From: Chromatiales bacterium
GTDB taxonomy: Bacteria; Pseudomonadota; Gammaproteobacteria; UBA6429; Thiohalophilaceae
NCBI GenBank assembly: GCA_026984045.1
Contig: JALSSV010000063.1
Location: 62,001 to 126,000 of the forward strand
DNA length: 64,000 nt
Direction of reading: 5' to 3'
Positions 13,192-25,021 of the stretch are shown here, piece after piece. Within the stretch, counting starts at the first letter, position 1. Every line of letters starts with the position of its first letter. The translations under genes were made by a program, and so were the position numbers. Under the pieces are notes generated by a model. It saw nothing but the letters and a program-made list of their open reading frames with translations, was not told where the DNA came from and did not search any database.

Positions 13192-13215
13192 TTTCGCGGC
13201 TTGTGCCGCTCCTAC
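13192..13215 (-). repeat. REP-like element, variant stem
   Basis: Read on the minus strand this is gtaggagcggcacaagccgc followed by gaaa: the same gtaggagcgg head but a different stem (GCGGC acaa GCCGC). A further fragment, gcgcgagccgcgaaac, lies at about 13246-13261. These extend the repeat cluster up to the lpxA stop. Confidence 0.65.
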
Positions 13216-13269
13216 GGAAAATCGACGATTTGATCGCTGCAGGCGCGGCGCGAGCCGCGAAACGAACCC

Positions 13270-14043
13270 TCAACGCACGATGCCCCGTTCGGCGCGGGCG
13301 AGGAAGTCGGCCAGTTGCATGGCGTGTTGGTCGTCGGCGAGGGTTTCCCGGATCTGCTGGACGGCCTCGCGAACGGTCAGCCCAGAGCGGTAGATCAGCT
13401 TGTAGGCACGGCGCAGGTTCTGCAAGGTTTCCTTGTCGAAGCCACGCCGCTTGAGGCCTTCGAGGTTGAGGCCGCGGGCGTGGGCGGGGTTGCCGTCGGC
13501 CATGACGAAGGGCGGCACGTCCTTGCTGATGGCACTGCCCATGCCGCAGAAGGCATGGGCGCCGATCTGGCAGAACTGGTGGACCAGAGTGAAACCGCCC
13601 AGGATGGCGTGGTCCTCGACCACCACGTGGCCGGCCAGGGACGCGCCATTGGCAAAGATGGTGTGATCGCCGATCTGGCAGTCGTGAGCGATGTGGATGT
13701 AGGCCATCAGCCAGTTGTCGTCGCCGATTCGGGTGACGCCGCCCCCCTCCGCCGTGCCCCGGTTGATGGTGACGAATTCGCGGATGGTGTTGCCATCGCC
13801 GATTTCCAGGCGCGAGTCCTCGCCGTGATATTTCTTGTCCTGGGGGATTTCGCCAAGGGAAGCGAACTGGAAGATCCGATTGTTGGCGCCGATGGTGGTC
13901 GGGCCCTGGATCACCACGTGCGGGCCAATGACGCTGCCCGGGCCGATCTCCACCTCGGGGCCAATGATGCTGAACGGGCCGACCTGGACGTCTTCGGCCA
14001 GCCGTGCTGCCGGATCGACGAGCGCCCGGGTGTCGACGCTCAT
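13270..14043 (-). CDS. lpxA: Acyl-ACP:UDP-N-acetylglucosamine O-acyltransferase
   Basis: LpxA performs the first step of lipid A synthesis, acylating the 3 position of UDP-GlcNAc, or the 3-amino group if UDP-GlcNAc3N is available. The 257-residue product is a left-handed beta-helix of hexapeptide repeats ([20 protein letters not shown]) with the catalytic histidine in [11 protein letters not shown] and the [19 protein letters not shown] signature. I placed the start at the ATG 14041-14043, which overlaps the fabZ stop as ATGA; the longer frame adds seven residues absent from the family. If the neighbouring gnn-like genes act as proposed, this LpxA should accept the amino sugar. Confidence 0.96.
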   Translation of the reverse strand: MSVDTRALVDPAARLAEDVQVGPFSIIGPEVEIGPGSVIGPHVVIQGPTTIGANNRIFQFASLGEIPQDKKYHGEDSRLEIGDGNTIREFVTINRGTAEGGGVTRIGDDNWLMAYIHIAHDCQIGDHTIFANGASLAGHVVVEDHAILGGFTLVHQFCQIGAHAFCGMGSAISKDVPPFVMADGNPAHARGLNLEGLKRRGFDKETLQNLRRAYKLIYRSGLTVREAVQQIRETLADDQHAMQLADFLARAERGIVR

Positions 14044-14486
14044 TCCACGTTCCGCTCCGCACACATGAGCACGGCACTGCAGACCACGTTGTCGTCCACC
14101 CGGGCCTCGCCATCGAATTTCCAGATGCCGCGCCTCTCTCTTACGAAATCGACCTGTATGATGAGTTGATCACCGGGAATCACCGGCTGCTTGAAGCGAG
14201 CATTGTCGATGCCGACGAAGTAGTAGAGGGAACTGCCATCGGGCACGTGGCCGGCGGTCTTGAAGGCCAGAATGCCGGTGGCCTGGGCCATGGCTTCCAG
14301 GATCAGCACGCCGGGCATGATCGGTCGGCCAGGGAAGTGTCCCTGGAAGAACGGTTCGTTGTTGGTGACGTTCTTGAGTGCGGTGAGGGTCTTGCCGACT
14401 TCGTAATCCAGGATCCGGTCCAGTAACTGGAAAGGGTACCGGTGCGGCAGATGTTGCATGATGTCGTGGATGTCGAGCGTGTTCAA
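14040..14486 (-). CDS. fabZ: 3-hydroxyacyl-ACP dehydratase FabZ
   Basis: FabZ dehydrates beta-hydroxyacyl-ACP in fatty acid elongation and competes with LpxA and LpxD for the same acyl-ACP. The 148-residue hot-dog protein shows [13 protein letters not shown] and the active-site region [20 protein letters not shown] with the catalytic histidine and glutamate. The start codon is TTG (14484-14486), preceded by a TAGGA site; no ATG fits. It lies 4 bp after lpxD and overlaps lpxA by 4 bp. Confidence 0.97.
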   Translation of the reverse strand: MNTLDIHDIMQHLPHRYPFQLLDRILDYEVGKTLTALKNVTNNEPFFQGHFPGRPIMPGVLILEAMAQATGILAFKTAGHVPDGSSLYYFVGIDNARFKQPVIPGDQLIIQVDFVRERRGIWKFDGEARVDDNVVCSAVLMCAERNVE

Positions 14487-14490
14487 GTTC

Positions 14491-15522
14491 CTACCCCTTT
14501 CCTTCGAGTTCTGCGAGTCGCTTTTCGAGTTGCTTCAACCGGCGCGCCATGGCATCGAGCTGGCGGAACCGGGCCTGGTTGCGGTGCCATTCCCGGACCG
14601 GCTCCAGCGGGGTGCCCGAGGCGTAGACCCCGGGTTCCCTGATGCTCTGGCGCACGTCGGCCCGGCCCGTGAGGACCACGTTGTCGGCAATCGTGATGTG
14701 CCCCACCACCCCCACCTCGCCGCCAAGCATGCAGTGTCGGCCCAGGGTGGTACTGCCGGCGATGCCGCTCAGGGCCGCGATCACCGTATCGGCGCCGATC
14801 CGCACATTGTGGGCGATGTGCACCAGATTATCCAGCTTGACTCCATCTTCGATCACGGTATCGGCAATGGCACCGCGATCGATACAGACATTGGCCCCGA
14901 TTTCCACATCATCGCCAATGAGCACGCGCCCGACCTGGGGGATCTTCAGCCAGCGACCCCCGTCGTCGGCCTGGCCGAAGCCGTCGCTGCCGATCACCGC
15001 CCCGGGATGGATCAGCACCCGCTTGCCGATCCGGCAACCGGCCTGGATGGTGACATTGGCCAGCAGTCGCCCCCCTTCGCCGATTGCCACATCCCTTTCG
15101 ATCACGCAGCCGGGCCCGATCACGCAACCGGCCGCGAGGCGGACGCCATTGGCAATGCTGCAGTGGGGGCCGATGGCGACATCGTCGGCGATCCGGCAAC
15201 CTTCTCCGATCACGGCGGAAGGATGAATGCCGGGGACCGGCCGTTCGATCGGATAGAGCAGCGTGGCCGCCCGGGCGAAGGCGGCATGGGGATTGTCCAC
15301 CAGCAGGGCATTGACCGGGCAGTGTTCCGCTTCCTTCGGCGACAGAATCACGGCCGTGGCCGCCGTGCGGCGCAGGGCCTCGCGATACTTGCCCTGGGTG
15401 AGGAAGGACAGATCCCCCGGACCAGCCGCCTCCAGGGTGTTGACGGCCTGGACGGTGGCTTCGCCACTCCCCCGCAGTTCGGCGTCGAGCGCCGTGGCCA
15501 GTTCCGCGAGCGTGAGCGCCAT
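14491..15522 (-). CDS. lpxD: UDP-3-O-acylglucosamine N-acyltransferase
   Basis: LpxD adds the second hydroxyacyl chain, to the 2-amino group, in lipid A synthesis. The 343-residue protein has an N-terminal uridine-binding domain ([16 protein letters not shown]) followed by a long hexapeptide beta-helix with [19 protein letters not shown] and the catalytic histidine region [13 protein letters not shown] short C-terminal coiled helix ([14 protein letters not shown]) completes it. The ATG overlaps the skp stop by one base (TGATG), implying translational coupling. Confidence 0.97.
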   Translation of the reverse strand: MALTLAELATALDAELRGSGEATVQAVNTLEAAGPGDLSFLTQGKYREALRRTAATAVILSPKEAEHCPVNALLVDNPHAAFARAATLLYPIERPVPGIHPSAVIGEGCRIADDVAIGPHCSIANGVRLAAGCVIGPGCVIERDVAIGEGGRLLANVTIQAGCRIGKRVLIHPGAVIGSDGFGQADDGGRWLKIPQVGRVLIGDDVEIGANVCIDRGAIADTVIEDGVKLDNLVHIAHNVRIGADTVIAALSGIAGSTTLGRHCMLGGEVGVVGHITIADNVVLTGRADVRQSIREPGVYASGTPLEPVREWHRNQARFRQLDAMARRLKQLEKRLAELEGKG

Positions 15523-16085
15523 CAGCGGGCGTTCAGTCCGGGATCCTTGCCCGCCGCCGGCGTGGCACCGCCCTGCTTGCGCAAGCGCTCGAGCACCTTG
15601 TCGGTGATGTCGACTCGCTCGCTGGCATACAGAACGGTATCGCCCAGCACGATGTCATAGCCCGATTCGCGGGCGACATTGACAATGGCATCGGAGATGA
15701 GTTTCTGCAGCTTGCCCAGTTCCTCGTTGCGGCGCAGATTGAGATCCTCGAGGAACTCGTCCCGCGCCCGCTTGATGTCACGCTTGAGGCTGGTGATCTT
15801 GCGCTCCCGGGCAATGCGCACGCTGTCGCTGAGGATCTGGGCATTGCGGGCCAGATCCTCTTCCAGTTTCTTCAGTTCCTTCTGCATGGCCACGATCTTC
15901 TGATCCCGCGGCGCGAATTCGTTCTTCAACAGTTCCCGGGCCGCCTTGGCCTGGGGCGCCTTGTCCATCACCCGCTGGGTGTTGACGAAGGCCAGGCGGG
16001 CCTCCTGGGCCCATGTTGCCGGGGCAAGGCCCATGAGCAGCCCGGACAACAACAGCGTAACAAGACGGGGCGTGATCTTTTTCAT
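15522..16085 (-). CDS. skp: Periplasmic chaperone Skp/OmpH
   Basis: Skp is a periplasmic holdase that carries unfolded outer-membrane proteins to the BAM complex. The 187-residue precursor has a signal peptide (about residues 1-26, cut after ATWA) and then RLAFVNTQRVMDKAPQ, the OmpH start, and a long charged helical region (about 55-130) that forms the tentacles. The C terminus has a short extension rich in G, A and K beyond the usual end. It lies 2 bp after bamA and directly before lpxD, the standard order. Confidence 0.95.
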   Translation of the reverse strand: MKKITPRLVTLLLSGLLMGLAPATWAQEARLAFVNTQRVMDKAPQAKAARELLKNEFAPRDQKIVAMQKELKKLEEDLARNAQILSDSVRIARERKITSLKRDIKRARDEFLEDLNLRRNEELGKLQKLISDAIVNVARESGYDIVLGDTVLYASERVDITDKVLERLRKQGGATPAAGKDPGLNAR

Positions 16086-16087
16086 GT

Positions 16088-18361
16088 CTAGAATGCCGAT
16101 CCCATGGTGAACTGGAAAGCCTGTAGTCTATCACCATCCTGAGTGTTGAACGGTACCGCGTAACTGAATCGCAACGCACCGACCGGGCTCAGCCACAGCA
16201 GCCCGAGTCCTGCCGAGAAACGCAGGGAGTCGGCAGTGACCGGTTCCGCCTTGCCATACACGTTGCCCATGTCGATGAAGGCGGCCAGTCGCGTCGAGCC
16301 TTCCGTCTCGGTGAACGGATTGGGCAGAATCAGTTCCAGGTTGCCAATCAGTTTCCGGTTGCCCCCGGTTCGCACCCCCGTCACGGGATCCACGGGACCC
16401 AGGCTGTTGGCCTCGTAACCGCGCACGGTCCGGCTGCCGCCGGCATAATATTTCTTCCAGGGCGGCAGGCGACTCGTTTCCCCGAAGGCGTCACCATAAC
16501 CAAGATTGATCTTGGTGAGCAGGGTAATCCGCTTGCTCACGGGGAAATACTGCAGGTGCTGCAGGTTGACCTTATAATACTCCAAATCTCCGCCCGGTAT
16601 CGCGACCTCCGTCGAGAAACGGGTGGTCCCGCCCCGGGTCGCCAGGATTCGCCGATTCCGCGAATCCCGCGTCCAGGAGTAAATGGCCGGGAAATAGCCA
16701 TATTGATCCCCGTTTTCCGCCACGAAATCAACCACATCCTGCGAGACCAGCGAATCCCCCAGCACGATCTTCGAGTTCTCGTAACCCACCGTAATCCGTG
16801 ACGAGTCGATTTCGCTCAGGGGGAAGCCATAGCTCAGATTGGCGCCATAGCTGTCAGTGGTGTAATTGGAAATCTGGGCCTGGGCCGCATCGATGGCGCG
16901 ATAGTAGATGCTGAAACCGCGATTGATCCCGTCCAGGGTGTGATAGGGATTGTTGTAGTTGAAACTGTAGTTCTTGGTGACCTGGCTGTTGTCCACATTG
17001 ATGCTGACCCGCTTGCCGGTGCCCAGGAAGTTCTCCTGGCTGATGGAGAAATTGAACAGGGCCCCCTGGGTATCGGAATAGCCCAGCCCGGCAGAGAGAT
17101 TGCCGGTGGGGCGCTCGGCCACCTTGAAATTCACATCCACCAGATCCGGCGTGCCAGGTACCGCCGGTGTCTCCACCCCGACGGTTTCGAAGAAACCGGT
17201 ACGATCGAGACGGGTCTTGGACAGGGAAATCTTCTTGGTAGACATCCAGTCCCCTTCCATCTGGCGCAGCTCGCGGCGAATCACTTCGTCGCGGGTCTTG
17301 GTGTTGCCGCTGATGTTGATCCGCCGCACATAGACTTTCTGACCCGGATCGACGAACAGGGTCACCCCCACGGTACGCCGTTTGTCATCGATGTCGGGGA
17401 TGATGTTGACATTGGCGAAGGCATAGCCGATTTCCGCCAGCCGGTCGCTGATCCGCTTGGTGCTCTCAACCGCTTCCTTGCGCGAGAATACTTCACCGGG
17501 TTGCAGGGTGATCAGGGAACGGGCGACCGCCCGGGGAATGATCAGCTTGCCCGCGAGCTTCACCTCGCGCACCCGGTATTGTGCCCCCTCGGTGACATTG
17601 ATGGTGATGTAGACGTCCTGCCGATCCGGTGTCAGGGAAACCTGGGTGGACTCGATGTTGAAATGAATGTAACCCCGGTCCAGATACCAGGACTTGAGGG
17701 TCTCCAGATCCGCGGCCAGCAATTGCCGGGAATACCGGGCGCCGCCAGTGAAGAGGCTGCGCTGGCTCAGTTTCATGTGCGCCAGCAGTTCCCGATCGGA
17801 AAATGCCTTGTTGCCGACGATGTTGATGGCGTAGACGCTGGCTTCCGCCCCTTCCGCAATTTCAATACTCACTTTCACCCGGTTGCGTGCCAGGGGGGTG
17901 GTCGTGGCCTTGATCTGCACACCGTACTTGCCGAGGCTGTAATACTGGCGTTCCAGTTCGAGCTGGATCTTGTCGAGCAGGGCCCGATTGAGCACCTTGC
18001 CTTCACTGAGGCCAATCTGCTTGAGGGCTTCCCGCATCTGCTCCGTGGGAATGGCATCGTTGCCGGAGATGGTGATTTCGGCGATGGACGGCCGTTCGGC
18101 CACGAACACCACCAGGGTATCGCCATCCCGCTCGAGTCGCACATCCTTGAAGTAGCCGCTCTTGTAGAGGGCATGGATGATGCGGGCGCTGAGATTCTCG
18201 TCTACCCGGTCACCGATGCGCACCGGCAACTGGTTGAGCACGGCCCCGGCCGAGATCCGTTGCAGGCCCTCGATACGAATGTCCTTGACCGTGAACGGTT
18301 CGAAGGCCAGTGCCGGCAAGGCCAGCAGCAAAAAGGCGAGTACAGACAGAAAGCGTGGCAT
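16088..18361 (-). CDS. bamA: Outer membrane protein assembly factor BamA
   Basis: BamA is the central beta-barrel of the BAM complex, inserting outer-membrane proteins. I chose the ATG at 18359-18361 because it gives a clean signal peptide (MPRFLSVLAFLLLALPALA) before FEPFTVKDIRIEGL; the longer frame adds 16 residues. The 757-residue precursor has five POTRA domains (to about residue 420), then the Omp85 barrel with the conserved loop-6 motif GGSRTVRGYEANSLGP and a C-terminal phenylalanine (FTMGSAF) as the beta-signal. It is preceded by rseP, but a 232-bp gap containing a structured repeat lies between them, so it may also be expressed from its own promoter, as expected for an envelope-stress gene. 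Confidence 0.97.
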   Translation of the reverse strand: MPRFLSVLAFLLLALPALAFEPFTVKDIRIEGLQRISAGAVLNQLPVRIGDRVDENLSARIIHALYKSGYFKDVRLERDGDTLVVFVAERPSIAEITISGNDAIPTEQMREALKQIGLSEGKVLNRALLDKIQLELERQYYSLGKYGVQIKATTTPLARNRVKVSIEIAEGAEASVYAINIVGNKAFSDRELLAHMKLSQRSLFTGGARYSRQLLAADLETLKSWYLDRGYIHFNIESTQVSLTPDRQDVYITINVTEGAQYRVREVKLAGKLIIPRAVARSLITLQPGEVFSRKEAVESTKRISDRLAEIGYAFANVNIIPDIDDKRRTVGVTLFVDPGQKVYVRRINISGNTKTRDEVIRRELRQMEGDWMSTKKISLSKTRLDRTGFFETVGVETPAVPGTPDLVDVNFKVAERPTGNLSAGLGYSDTQGALFNFSISQENFLGTGKRVSINVDNSQVTKNYSFNYNNPYHTLDGINRGFSIYYRAIDAAQAQISNYTTDSYGANLSYGFPLSEIDSSRITVGYENSKIVLGDSLVSQDVVDFVAENGDQYGYFPAIYSWTRDSRNRRILATRGGTTRFSTEVAIPGGDLEYYKVNLQHLQYFPVSKRITLLTKINLGYGDAFGETSRLPPWKKYYAGGSRTVRGYEANSLGPVDPVTGVRTGGNRKLIGNLELILPNPFTETEGSTRLAAFIDMGNVYGKAEPVTADSLRFSAGLGLLWLSPVGALRFSYAVPFNTQDGDRLQAFQFTMGSAF

Positions 18362-18437
18362 CTTGGCAGCAATTCTTGTTCTAAATGGAAGTTCCAAATA
18401 CCGGATCACTTAAGCAAGGGTGTCCGAGCCCAATACC

Positions 18438-18549
18438 GCCCTCTGGGACAGGGAGTCGTTTCGTGACACGCCGTGAATACCTCCCTGTAGGCTCGACGGC
18501 CGCATCCCTGCGACCGACGGTCACGAAACGACTCCCTGTCCCAGAGGGC
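18438..18549. repeat. Structured inverted-repeat element, copy 1
   Basis: The arms 18438-18467 and 18520-18549 are perfect 30-bp reverse complements enclosing 52 bases. The left arm reads gccctc, then 13 variable bases (tgggacagggagt), then cgtttcgtgac. The interior begins acgccgtgaatacctccctg and contains taggctcgacgg. Copy 2 at 30160-30323 shares the outer 6 and inner 11 bases and much of the interior, but not the 13 middle bases. It sits between rseP and bamA. I know of no assigned function. Confidence 0.9.
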
Positions 18550-18593
18550 TCCGCGCAAACGATAAACCATGTTCTGTTATGTGGCAGGTTCAT

Positions 18594-19955
18594 TTAGGGT
18601 TGCAGGAGTCGGGCGATGTCGTTGTAGAACACGAACAGCATCAGGGCCAGCAGGATGGCCAGCCCGATGCGGGTGGCCATTTCCTGCACCGCCTCGGAAA
18701 CCGGACGCCGGGTGACCATCTCCACCAGATAGAACATCAGGTGCCCGCCATCGAGCACCGGGATCGGAAACAGGTTGATGATCCCAAGGCCCAGGCTGAC
18801 GGTGGCCAGGAATTCCATGAACCGGGAAAATCCGGCGCTGGCCGAGACGCCGGCATACACGGCGATGTTGATGGGGCCACTGAGATTGCGCACCGAGGCC
18901 TCGCCGGTGAGGATCTTGCCGAACATCTTCAGGGTCAGCAGCGTGTCGCGCCAGGTCTTGTCGAGCGAGCGGGCCACCGCGGACAGCGGACCATAGCGGT
19001 ATTCCGTGCGCATCGTCTCCGGCAACGACACCGGCTGGGGGCCAATGCCCATCCAGCCGATGATCTGGCCATCCTGCTCCCGGCTGGCGGTGTGCAGAAT
19101 CAGCTCGATCGGCCGCCCATCCCGTTCCACACGCAGGGTGATGGCCTGATCGGGGCGAGCCCGCACATGCTCGACCAGGTCCCGCCAGTCTTCGATGGGT
19201 TTGCCGTCGGCGGCCAGGATTCGATCCCCTTTCTGCAAGCCCGCCCGGGCTGCCGGTGAATCGGGCACCACCTGCCCCACCACCGGTTCGATGGGCGGAG
19301 CCCAGGGGCGGAAGCCCACCCGTTCGAACAGCTCGCCCGGTTCGAGCTTGCCGCTCACCTTGCCCAGATCGATCTCCACCTCGGTCGTGGTGCCTTCCGG
19401 CGTGCGAACGGTCATTGGCAGGCGGCGGCCATCGACGATGCCACTGACCAGCTCCTGGATCACCACGTCCCAGACCGGGGTCGGGCGGCCGGCGACGGCC
19501 ACGATTTCCTCGTCGGGCTGGAGGCCGGCCAGCGCCGCCGGGCTGGCCGGCGTCACCGCCCCGATGACCGGCTTCACCCCGCTGACCCCGACCACGAACA
19601 TCAGCCAGTAGGCCAGGATGGCGAACAGGAAATTGAAGGCCGGTCCGGCGAAGACGATGGCGAAGCGCCGCCAGAGGGTCTGGCGGTTGAAGGCCCGGTG
19701 CCGTTCCTCGGGCGGCACCGGGCCTTCGCGTTCGTCGAGCATCTTCACGTAGCCGCCCAGGGGCAGCGCGGCGATGACGAATTCGGTATCGTCGCGGCGC
19801 AGGGTCCGGCGCCACAGCGGCTTGCCGAAGCCGATGGAATAGCGCAGCACCTTCACGCCGATCCGGCGCGCCACCCAGAAATGACCGAACTCGTGCACGG
19901 CGATGAGGATACTGATGGCGACGAGGAAGGCCAGCAGACTGACGAGAATGCTCAT
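18594..19955 (-). CDS. rseP: RIP metalloprotease RseP (site-2 protease)
   Basis: RseP is an inner-membrane zinc protease that cuts anti-sigma factor RseA after DegS, releasing sigma-E, and also removes leftover signal peptides. The 453-residue protein has the zinc-binding HEFGH at residues 21-25 in the first membrane helix, two PDZ domains (about 125-200 and 205-290; [13 protein letters not shown] and [13 protein letters not shown]), and the second active-site motif [11 protein letters not shown] near residue 400. The length matches the 450 of E. coli. Its ATG overlaps the dxr stop by 3 bases. Confidence 0.96.
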   Translation of the reverse strand: MSILVSLLAFLVAISILIAVHEFGHFWVARRIGVKVLRYSIGFGKPLWRRTLRRDDTEFVIAALPLGGYVKMLDEREGPVPPEERHRAFNRQTLWRRFAIVFAGPAFNFLFAILAYWLMFVVGVSGVKPVIGAVTPASPAALAGLQPDEEIVAVAGRPTPVWDVVIQELVSGIVDGRRLPMTVRTPEGTTTEVEIDLGKVSGKLEPGELFERVGFRPWAPPIEPVVGQVVPDSPAARAGLQKGDRILAADGKPIEDWRDLVEHVRARPDQAITLRVERDGRPIELILHTASREQDGQIIGWMGIGPQPVSLPETMRTEYRYGPLSAVARSLDKTWRDTLLTLKMFGKILTGEASVRNLSGPINIAVYAGVSASAGFSRFMEFLATVSLGLGIINLFPIPVLDGGHLMFYLVEMVTRRPVSEAVQEMATRIGLAILLALMLFVFYNDIARLLQP

Positions 19956-21148
19956 GACGGTTTTGTATCCTCTTGCGCGAGCCGGTCACGCGCCGCCTCG
20001 CGGGCCTGCCGATCGGCGTACAGAATGGTTTCGAGATCGCTGGCGTCCACCGGCTCGACATGGTTCATCACGGCTTCGACCAGTTCGGCGATCCGGGTGA
20101 ACGGGATCCGCATCTCGAGAAAGGCCTCCACGGCCACTTCGTTGGCGGCATTGAGGATCGTCGGTGCCGTGCCCCCCTGCCGGGCCGCGGCTTCAGCCAG
20201 TCGCAGGGCCGGAAAGCGTTCCGGATCGGGTGCTTCGAAGTCGAGATTTCCGACCTGCCAGAAGTCCAGTGGTTCCACCCCGGCCGTCATCCGCTCCGGC
20301 CAGGCCAGGGCATGAGCGATGGGCGTGCGCATGTCGGGCTGGCCGAGCTGGGCCAGGACCGAACCGTCCACGTACTGCACCATGGAATGGATCAGGCTCT
20401 GGGGATGAACCACGATCCGCACCCGATCCGGCGTGGTGCGAAACAGCAGGCAGGCTTCGATCAGTTCCAGTCCCTTGTTCATCATGGTGGCCGAATCCAC
20501 GGAAATCTTGCGGCCCATGCTCCAGTTGGGATGGGCGCAGGCCTGCGCCGGAGTCACGTGTTCCAGCGCCTCCAGAGGCAGGGTTCGGAACGGGCCACCG
20601 GAGCCGGTGAGCAGAATCTGATCCACGCCCACCTGCTCCAGCCCCTGCTCGAAGTGCTCAGGCAGGCACTGGAAGATGGCGTTGTGCTCACTGTCGATGG
20701 GCAGCAAGCGGGCGCCACTTCGCTGGACGGCCTCGAGCAGCAGACTGCCGGACATCACCAGGGCTTCCTTGTTGGCCAGCAGGATGCGCTTGCCGGCCTC
20801 GGCGGCGGCCAGCGTCGGCAGCAGTCCGGCCGCGCCGACGATGGCGGCCATGACCTGCTCCACCGCCTCGTGACTGGCCACCTCGCTCAGCGCCGCGGCG
20901 CCGGAGCGCACTTCGGTGGGCAGGCCGGCCTGGCGAACCCGGTCGGCGAGCCGGCTCGCGGCCGTCGGCTCGACCATCACGGCCACCTCGGGTCGAAACG
21001 CACGGATTTGTTCGAACAGGCGCTCGACCTGACTGAAGGCGGTCAGGGCCACCACGCGATAGCGATCGTAATGACGGCGCAACACGTCGAGGGTGCTCAG
21101 GCCGATGGAGCCGGTGGAGCCGAGGACGGCAATGCCCTGTCGCTTCAT
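19952..21148 (-). CDS. dxr: 1-deoxy-D-xylulose-5-phosphate reductoisomerase
   Basis: Dxr makes 2-C-methyl-D-erythritol 4-phosphate, the committed step of the MEP isoprenoid pathway, which feeds the undecaprenyl carrier made by UppS upstream in this cluster. The ATG at 21146-21148 gives 398 residues, as in E. coli, starting [20 protein letters not shown] with the NADPH site. Later motifs are [25 protein letters not shown] (metal-binding) and [20 protein letters not shown]. The start overlaps the end of cdsA by 4 bases. Confidence 0.97.
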   Translation of the reverse strand: MKRQGIAVLGSTGSIGLSTLDVLRRHYDRYRVVALTAFSQVERLFEQIRAFRPEVAVMVEPTAASRLADRVRQAGLPTEVRSGAAALSEVASHEAVEQVMAAIVGAAGLLPTLAAAEAGKRILLANKEALVMSGSLLLEAVQRSGARLLPIDSEHNAIFQCLPEHFEQGLEQVGVDQILLTGSGGPFRTLPLEALEHVTPAQACAHPNWSMGRKISVDSATMMNKGLELIEACLLFRTTPDRVRIVVHPQSLIHSMVQYVDGSVLAQLGQPDMRTPIAHALAWPERMTAGVEPLDFWQVGNLDFEAPDPERFPALRLAEAAARQGGTAPTILNAANEVAVEAFLEMRIPFTRIAELVEAVMNHVEPVDASDLETILYADRQAREAARDRLAQEDTKPS

Positions 21149-21969
21149 GGCGTGCGCACCAGCAGGTTGAGTCCCATGAGGAAGATCGGCGCCGCCGCCG
21201 TGAGGCTGTCGATTCGATCCAGGATGCCACCATGCCCCGGCAACAGGTGACTGCTGTCCTTCACGCCGGCGCGCCGCTTGAAGTAGCTTTCGTTCAGATC
21301 TCCGATCACCGAGAAGGCGACCGTGACCAGGGCCACGGCGAAAAAGACCGGCCAGCGTTCCCCCGGCAAGTCGAACCAGTAGGCACCGGCGGCGGCAATC
21401 ACGAGACCGGCCAGCAGCGCGCCGATTACCCCTTCCCAGGTCTTGCCGGGGGAGACGCTGGGCAGCAGCTTGTGACGGCCGAATGCCCGGCCGGCGAAAT
21501 AGGCTGCCGTATCGGCACCCCAGACCAGCAGCATGAGCAGAATGATGTAGGGATAGCCCAGACCGGCGCTGTGGCGCAGCAGCACGATGGCGAAATAGAC
21601 CCCGAGCAGCACCGGTATACCGCTGGCCAGAGCCGAGACCGGATGGACGCCGTGGGGCACCGGACGATGGCGAAAGCCGGCCAGCCGGAACAGCAACCCC
21701 AGCCACCACAGGCCTGCCAGCAACAGAACCGCCGCCTGCCAGCGTGACGCCGCTGGGACCACGAACAGCACGGCGATGAGTGCGGCGATGAACAGGGCGT
21801 AGATCACGGCCAGGCGCGCCGACAGCCCCCCCAGCCGGCCCCATTCCCAGGCGGCCAGGGCCACGAGCGCGCCCCAGGCCAGATTGAAGGCCGTCTCGGG
21901 CAGCGCCACGATCCCCCACAGGGCCAGCGGCGCGAGCACCAGCGCGGTGAGAACCCGCTGTTTAAGCAT
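21145..21969 (-). CDS. cdsA: Phosphatidate cytidylyltransferase
   Basis: CdsA makes CDP-diacylglycerol from phosphatidic acid and CTP, the branch point for membrane phospholipids. The 274-residue integral membrane protein has about eight hydrophobic helices and the C-terminal family signature [18 protein letters not shown] followed by ILDRIDS. I start it at the ATG 21967-21969 ([17 protein letters not shown]), since the 29 residues of the longer frame are arginine- and serine-rich and unlike the family. It overlaps the end of uppS by 8 bases. Confidence 0.95.
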   Translation of the reverse strand: MLKQRVLTALVLAPLALWGIVALPETAFNLAWGALVALAAWEWGRLGGLSARLAVIYALFIAALIAVLFVVPAASRWQAAVLLLAGLWWLGLLFRLAGFRHRPVPHGVHPVSALASGIPVLLGVYFAIVLLRHSAGLGYPYIILLMLLVWGADTAAYFAGRAFGRHKLLPSVSPGKTWEGVIGALLAGLVIAAAGAYWFDLPGERWPVFFAVALVTVAFSVIGDLNESYFKRRAGVKDSSHLLPGHGGILDRIDSLTAAAPIFLMGLNLLVRTP

Positions 21970-22747
21970 TCCGCTGACGCTCCACCTGCTCGCCGGTCTG
22001 ACCGAAACGGCGCTGGCGATGGGAGAAGGAGATGAGCGCCTTCTCGAACTCCTCACGGTCGAAATCGGGCCAGAGCACCGGGGTGAAGTAGAGTTCCGTA
22101 TAGGCCAGCTGCCAGATCAGGAAATTGGAGATCCGTTGCTCGCCACCGGTGCGGATGAACAGATCCGGCTCGGGCAAATCGTGCAGGCAGAGCCGTTCCG
22201 CCAGGCGTTCGGGCGTGATCTCGGCCGGATCCAGTTCCCCGGCCTGGACCTGCTCGGCCAGTCGCCGGGCAGCCTCGGTGATGTCCCAGCGCCCGCCGTA
22301 GTTGGCGGCAATGTTGAGCTTGAGGCCGGTGTTGTTGCGGGTCAGAAATTCCGATTCCTCGATGCGCTGCTGGATCTTCTCGGGAAAGGCGCTGCGCTCA
22401 CCGATGATGCGCAGCTGGACATTGTGTCGGTGCAGCTTGCGCACCTCCCGCTCCAGGGCCATGAGGAACAGCTCCATGAGGAAACCCACTTCCCTGGCCG
22501 GGCGCCGCCAGTTCTCGCTGGAGAAGGCAAACAGGGTGAGCACCTCGATGCCCAGCTCGCCACAGGTCTGCACGAGCTGGCGCACGACCTCCACGCCGGC
22601 GCGATGGCCGGCCACCCGCGGCTTGTGCTGCCGCTGGGCCCAGCGGCCGTTGCCATCCATGATGATGGCCACGTGGCGGGGCAACCCTTCGGGGCCAAGC
22701 TGTTCCAGGCAACGACGGGCTGCATCGGTCAGTTTCGAATCGCTCAA
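21962..22747 (-). CDS. uppS: Undecaprenyl diphosphate synthase
   Basis: UppS extends farnesyl diphosphate in cis to the C55 carrier for peptidoglycan and O-antigen. The 261-residue protein has HVAIIMDGNGRWAQ with the catalytic aspartate, GHRAGVEVVR, FAFSSENWRRP, and the C-terminal PDLFIRTGGEQRISNFLIWQ signature. It begins with TTG (22745-22747), preceded by a GGAG site at 8 bases; no suitable ATG precedes the conserved core. It lies 40 bp after frr. Confidence 0.97.
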   Translation of the reverse strand: MSDSKLTDAARRCLEQLGPEGLPRHVAIIMDGNGRWAQRQHKPRVAGHRAGVEVVRQLVQTCGELGIEVLTLFAFSSENWRRPAREVGFLMELFLMALEREVRKLHRHNVQLRIIGERSAFPEKIQQRIEESEFLTRNNTGLKLNIAANYGGRWDITEAARRLAEQVQAGELDPAEITPERLAERLCLHDLPEPDLFIRTGGEQRISNFLIWQLAYTELYFTPVLWPDFDREEFEKALISFSHRQRRFGQTGEQVERQRNA

Positions 22748-22787
22748 GTTCTCACTCCGTCATCGCCGGCAGGGCCAACCGGTTCAT

Positions 22788-23345
22788 TCAGATTTCCATC
22801 AAATCCTTTTCTTTCGCCTCCACCAGCTTGTCCACCTCGGCCACGTACTTGTCGGTGATCTTCTGGATCTCGCCCTCGGCGCGGCGTTCATCGTCCTCGG
22901 TGATTTCCTTTTCCTTGAGCAGTTGCTTGATGTCGCCCAGCACGTCCCGGCGGATGTTGCGGATGGCCACCTTGGCGTTCTCGCCTTCCTGACGCACGAT
23001 GCGGATCATGTCCTTGCGCCGCTCCTCGGTCAGCGGCGGCAGGGGCACCCGGATCACCTCGCCGGCCGTGGCCGGGTTCAGGCCCATGTCCGAATCGCGG
23101 ATGGCCTTCTCCACCACCGACACCATGGGCTTCTCCCAGGGCGTGACCGTGAGGGTGCGGGCATCGGAGACGTTGATGTTGGCCACCTGGGACAGGGGCA
23201 CCCTGGAGCCGTAATACTCCACCGTGATGTGATCCAGCAGGCTGGTGTGGGCCCGCCCGGTACGCAGCTTGGCCAGCTCGTGCTTGAGCGCTTCGACGCT
23301 CTTGCTCATGCGGGTTTCGGCGTCCTTCTTCAGTTCCTCGATCAT
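22788..23345 (-). CDS. frr: Ribosome recycling factor
   Basis: RRF splits the post-termination ribosome together with EF-G. The 185 residues equal the usual length. Conserved pieces include [23 protein letters not shown], written here as [10 protein letters not shown] and HITVEYYG, and [16 protein letters not shown], with a C-terminal [16 protein letters not shown] helix. The ATG has an AGGGGA site upstream. It follows pyrH by 16 bp, as in most gammaproteobacteria. Confidence 0.98.
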   Translation of the reverse strand: MIEELKKDAETRMSKSVEALKHELAKLRTGRAHTSLLDHITVEYYGSRVPLSQVANINVSDARTLTVTPWEKPMVSVVEKAIRDSDMGLNPATAGEVIRVPLPPLTEERRKDMIRIVRQEGENAKVAIRNIRRDVLGDIKQLLKEKEITEDDERRAEGEIQKITDKYVAEVDKLVEAKEKDLMEI

Positions 23346-23361
23346 GCGTCTTCCCCTTTCC

Positions 23362-24075
23362 TCATTCCACCAGGGTGCCTTCGTTCTCGCCCTGCACCAC
23401 GCGCAGCAAGGCCCCCGGCTTGTTCATGTTGTAGACCTTCACCGGCATGCGGTTGTCCCGGCACAGGACGATGGCCGTCGTATCCATGACCGCCAGCTTC
23501 TTCGCGATGACCTCGTCATAGGTCAGGCGTTCATAGAGAACGGCATCGGGATCGCGAACCGGATCCGCCGAATAGACCCCATCGACCTTGGTTCCCTTGA
23601 TGACCACATCGGCATTGCTCTCGATGCCCCGCAGGCTGGCGGCCGTGTCCGTGGTGAAGAACGGATTGCCGGTGCCGGCCGCGTAGATCACGATGCGCCC
23701 GGCCTCGAGATGGTGGATGGCCCGGCGGCGAATGTAATCCTCGCACACCCCGTGGATGGGGATGGCCGACATCACCCGCACTTCGAGGCCGGCGCTCTCC
23801 AGGCCATCCTGCAGGCCCAGGGCGTTGATCACCGTGGCCAGCATGCCCATGTGATCGCCGGTGACCCGATCGGTGCCGCCGGCCGAGAGGCTGATGCCGC
23901 GGAAGATGTTGCCGCCGCCGATGACCATGGCGATCTGCACGCCGAGCGCGTGCAGTTCACGGATTTCCCCGGCCAGCCGCTGCACCACCTGCGGATCGAT
24001 GCCGAAATCCTGCCCCCCCAGCAGGGCCTCGCCGCTGAGCTTGAGCAGGATCCGGCGGTATTTCAGGGACGCCAT
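23362..24075 (-). CDS. pyrH: Uridylate kinase
   Basis: UMP kinase of the amino-acid-kinase fold makes UDP for nucleotide and sugar metabolism. The 237 residues begin [20 protein letters not shown] and contain [11 protein letters not shown], the GTP/UMP-binding [13 protein letters not shown] and [15 protein letters not shown]. It follows tsf by 9 bp in the standard rpsB-tsf-pyrH-frr operon. Confidence 0.98.
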   Translation of the reverse strand: MASLKYRRILLKLSGEALLGGQDFGIDPQVVQRLAGEIRELHALGVQIAMVIGGGNIFRGISLSAGGTDRVTGDHMGMLATVINALGLQDGLESAGLEVRVMSAIPIHGVCEDYIRRRAIHHLEAGRIVIYAAGTGNPFFTTDTAASLRGIESNADVVIKGTKVDGVYSADPVRDPDAVLYERLTYDEVIAKKLAVMDTTAIVLCRDNRMPVKVYNMNKPGALLRVVQGENEGTLVE

Positions 24076-24084
24076 GGCGCCGCC

Positions 24085-24966
<882 letters not shown>

Positions 24967-25021
24967 GTGCGTATCCTCTTGCGTAAAGATGTTCGAAGTG
25001 TTCGGTGAAGATGCGGATTCG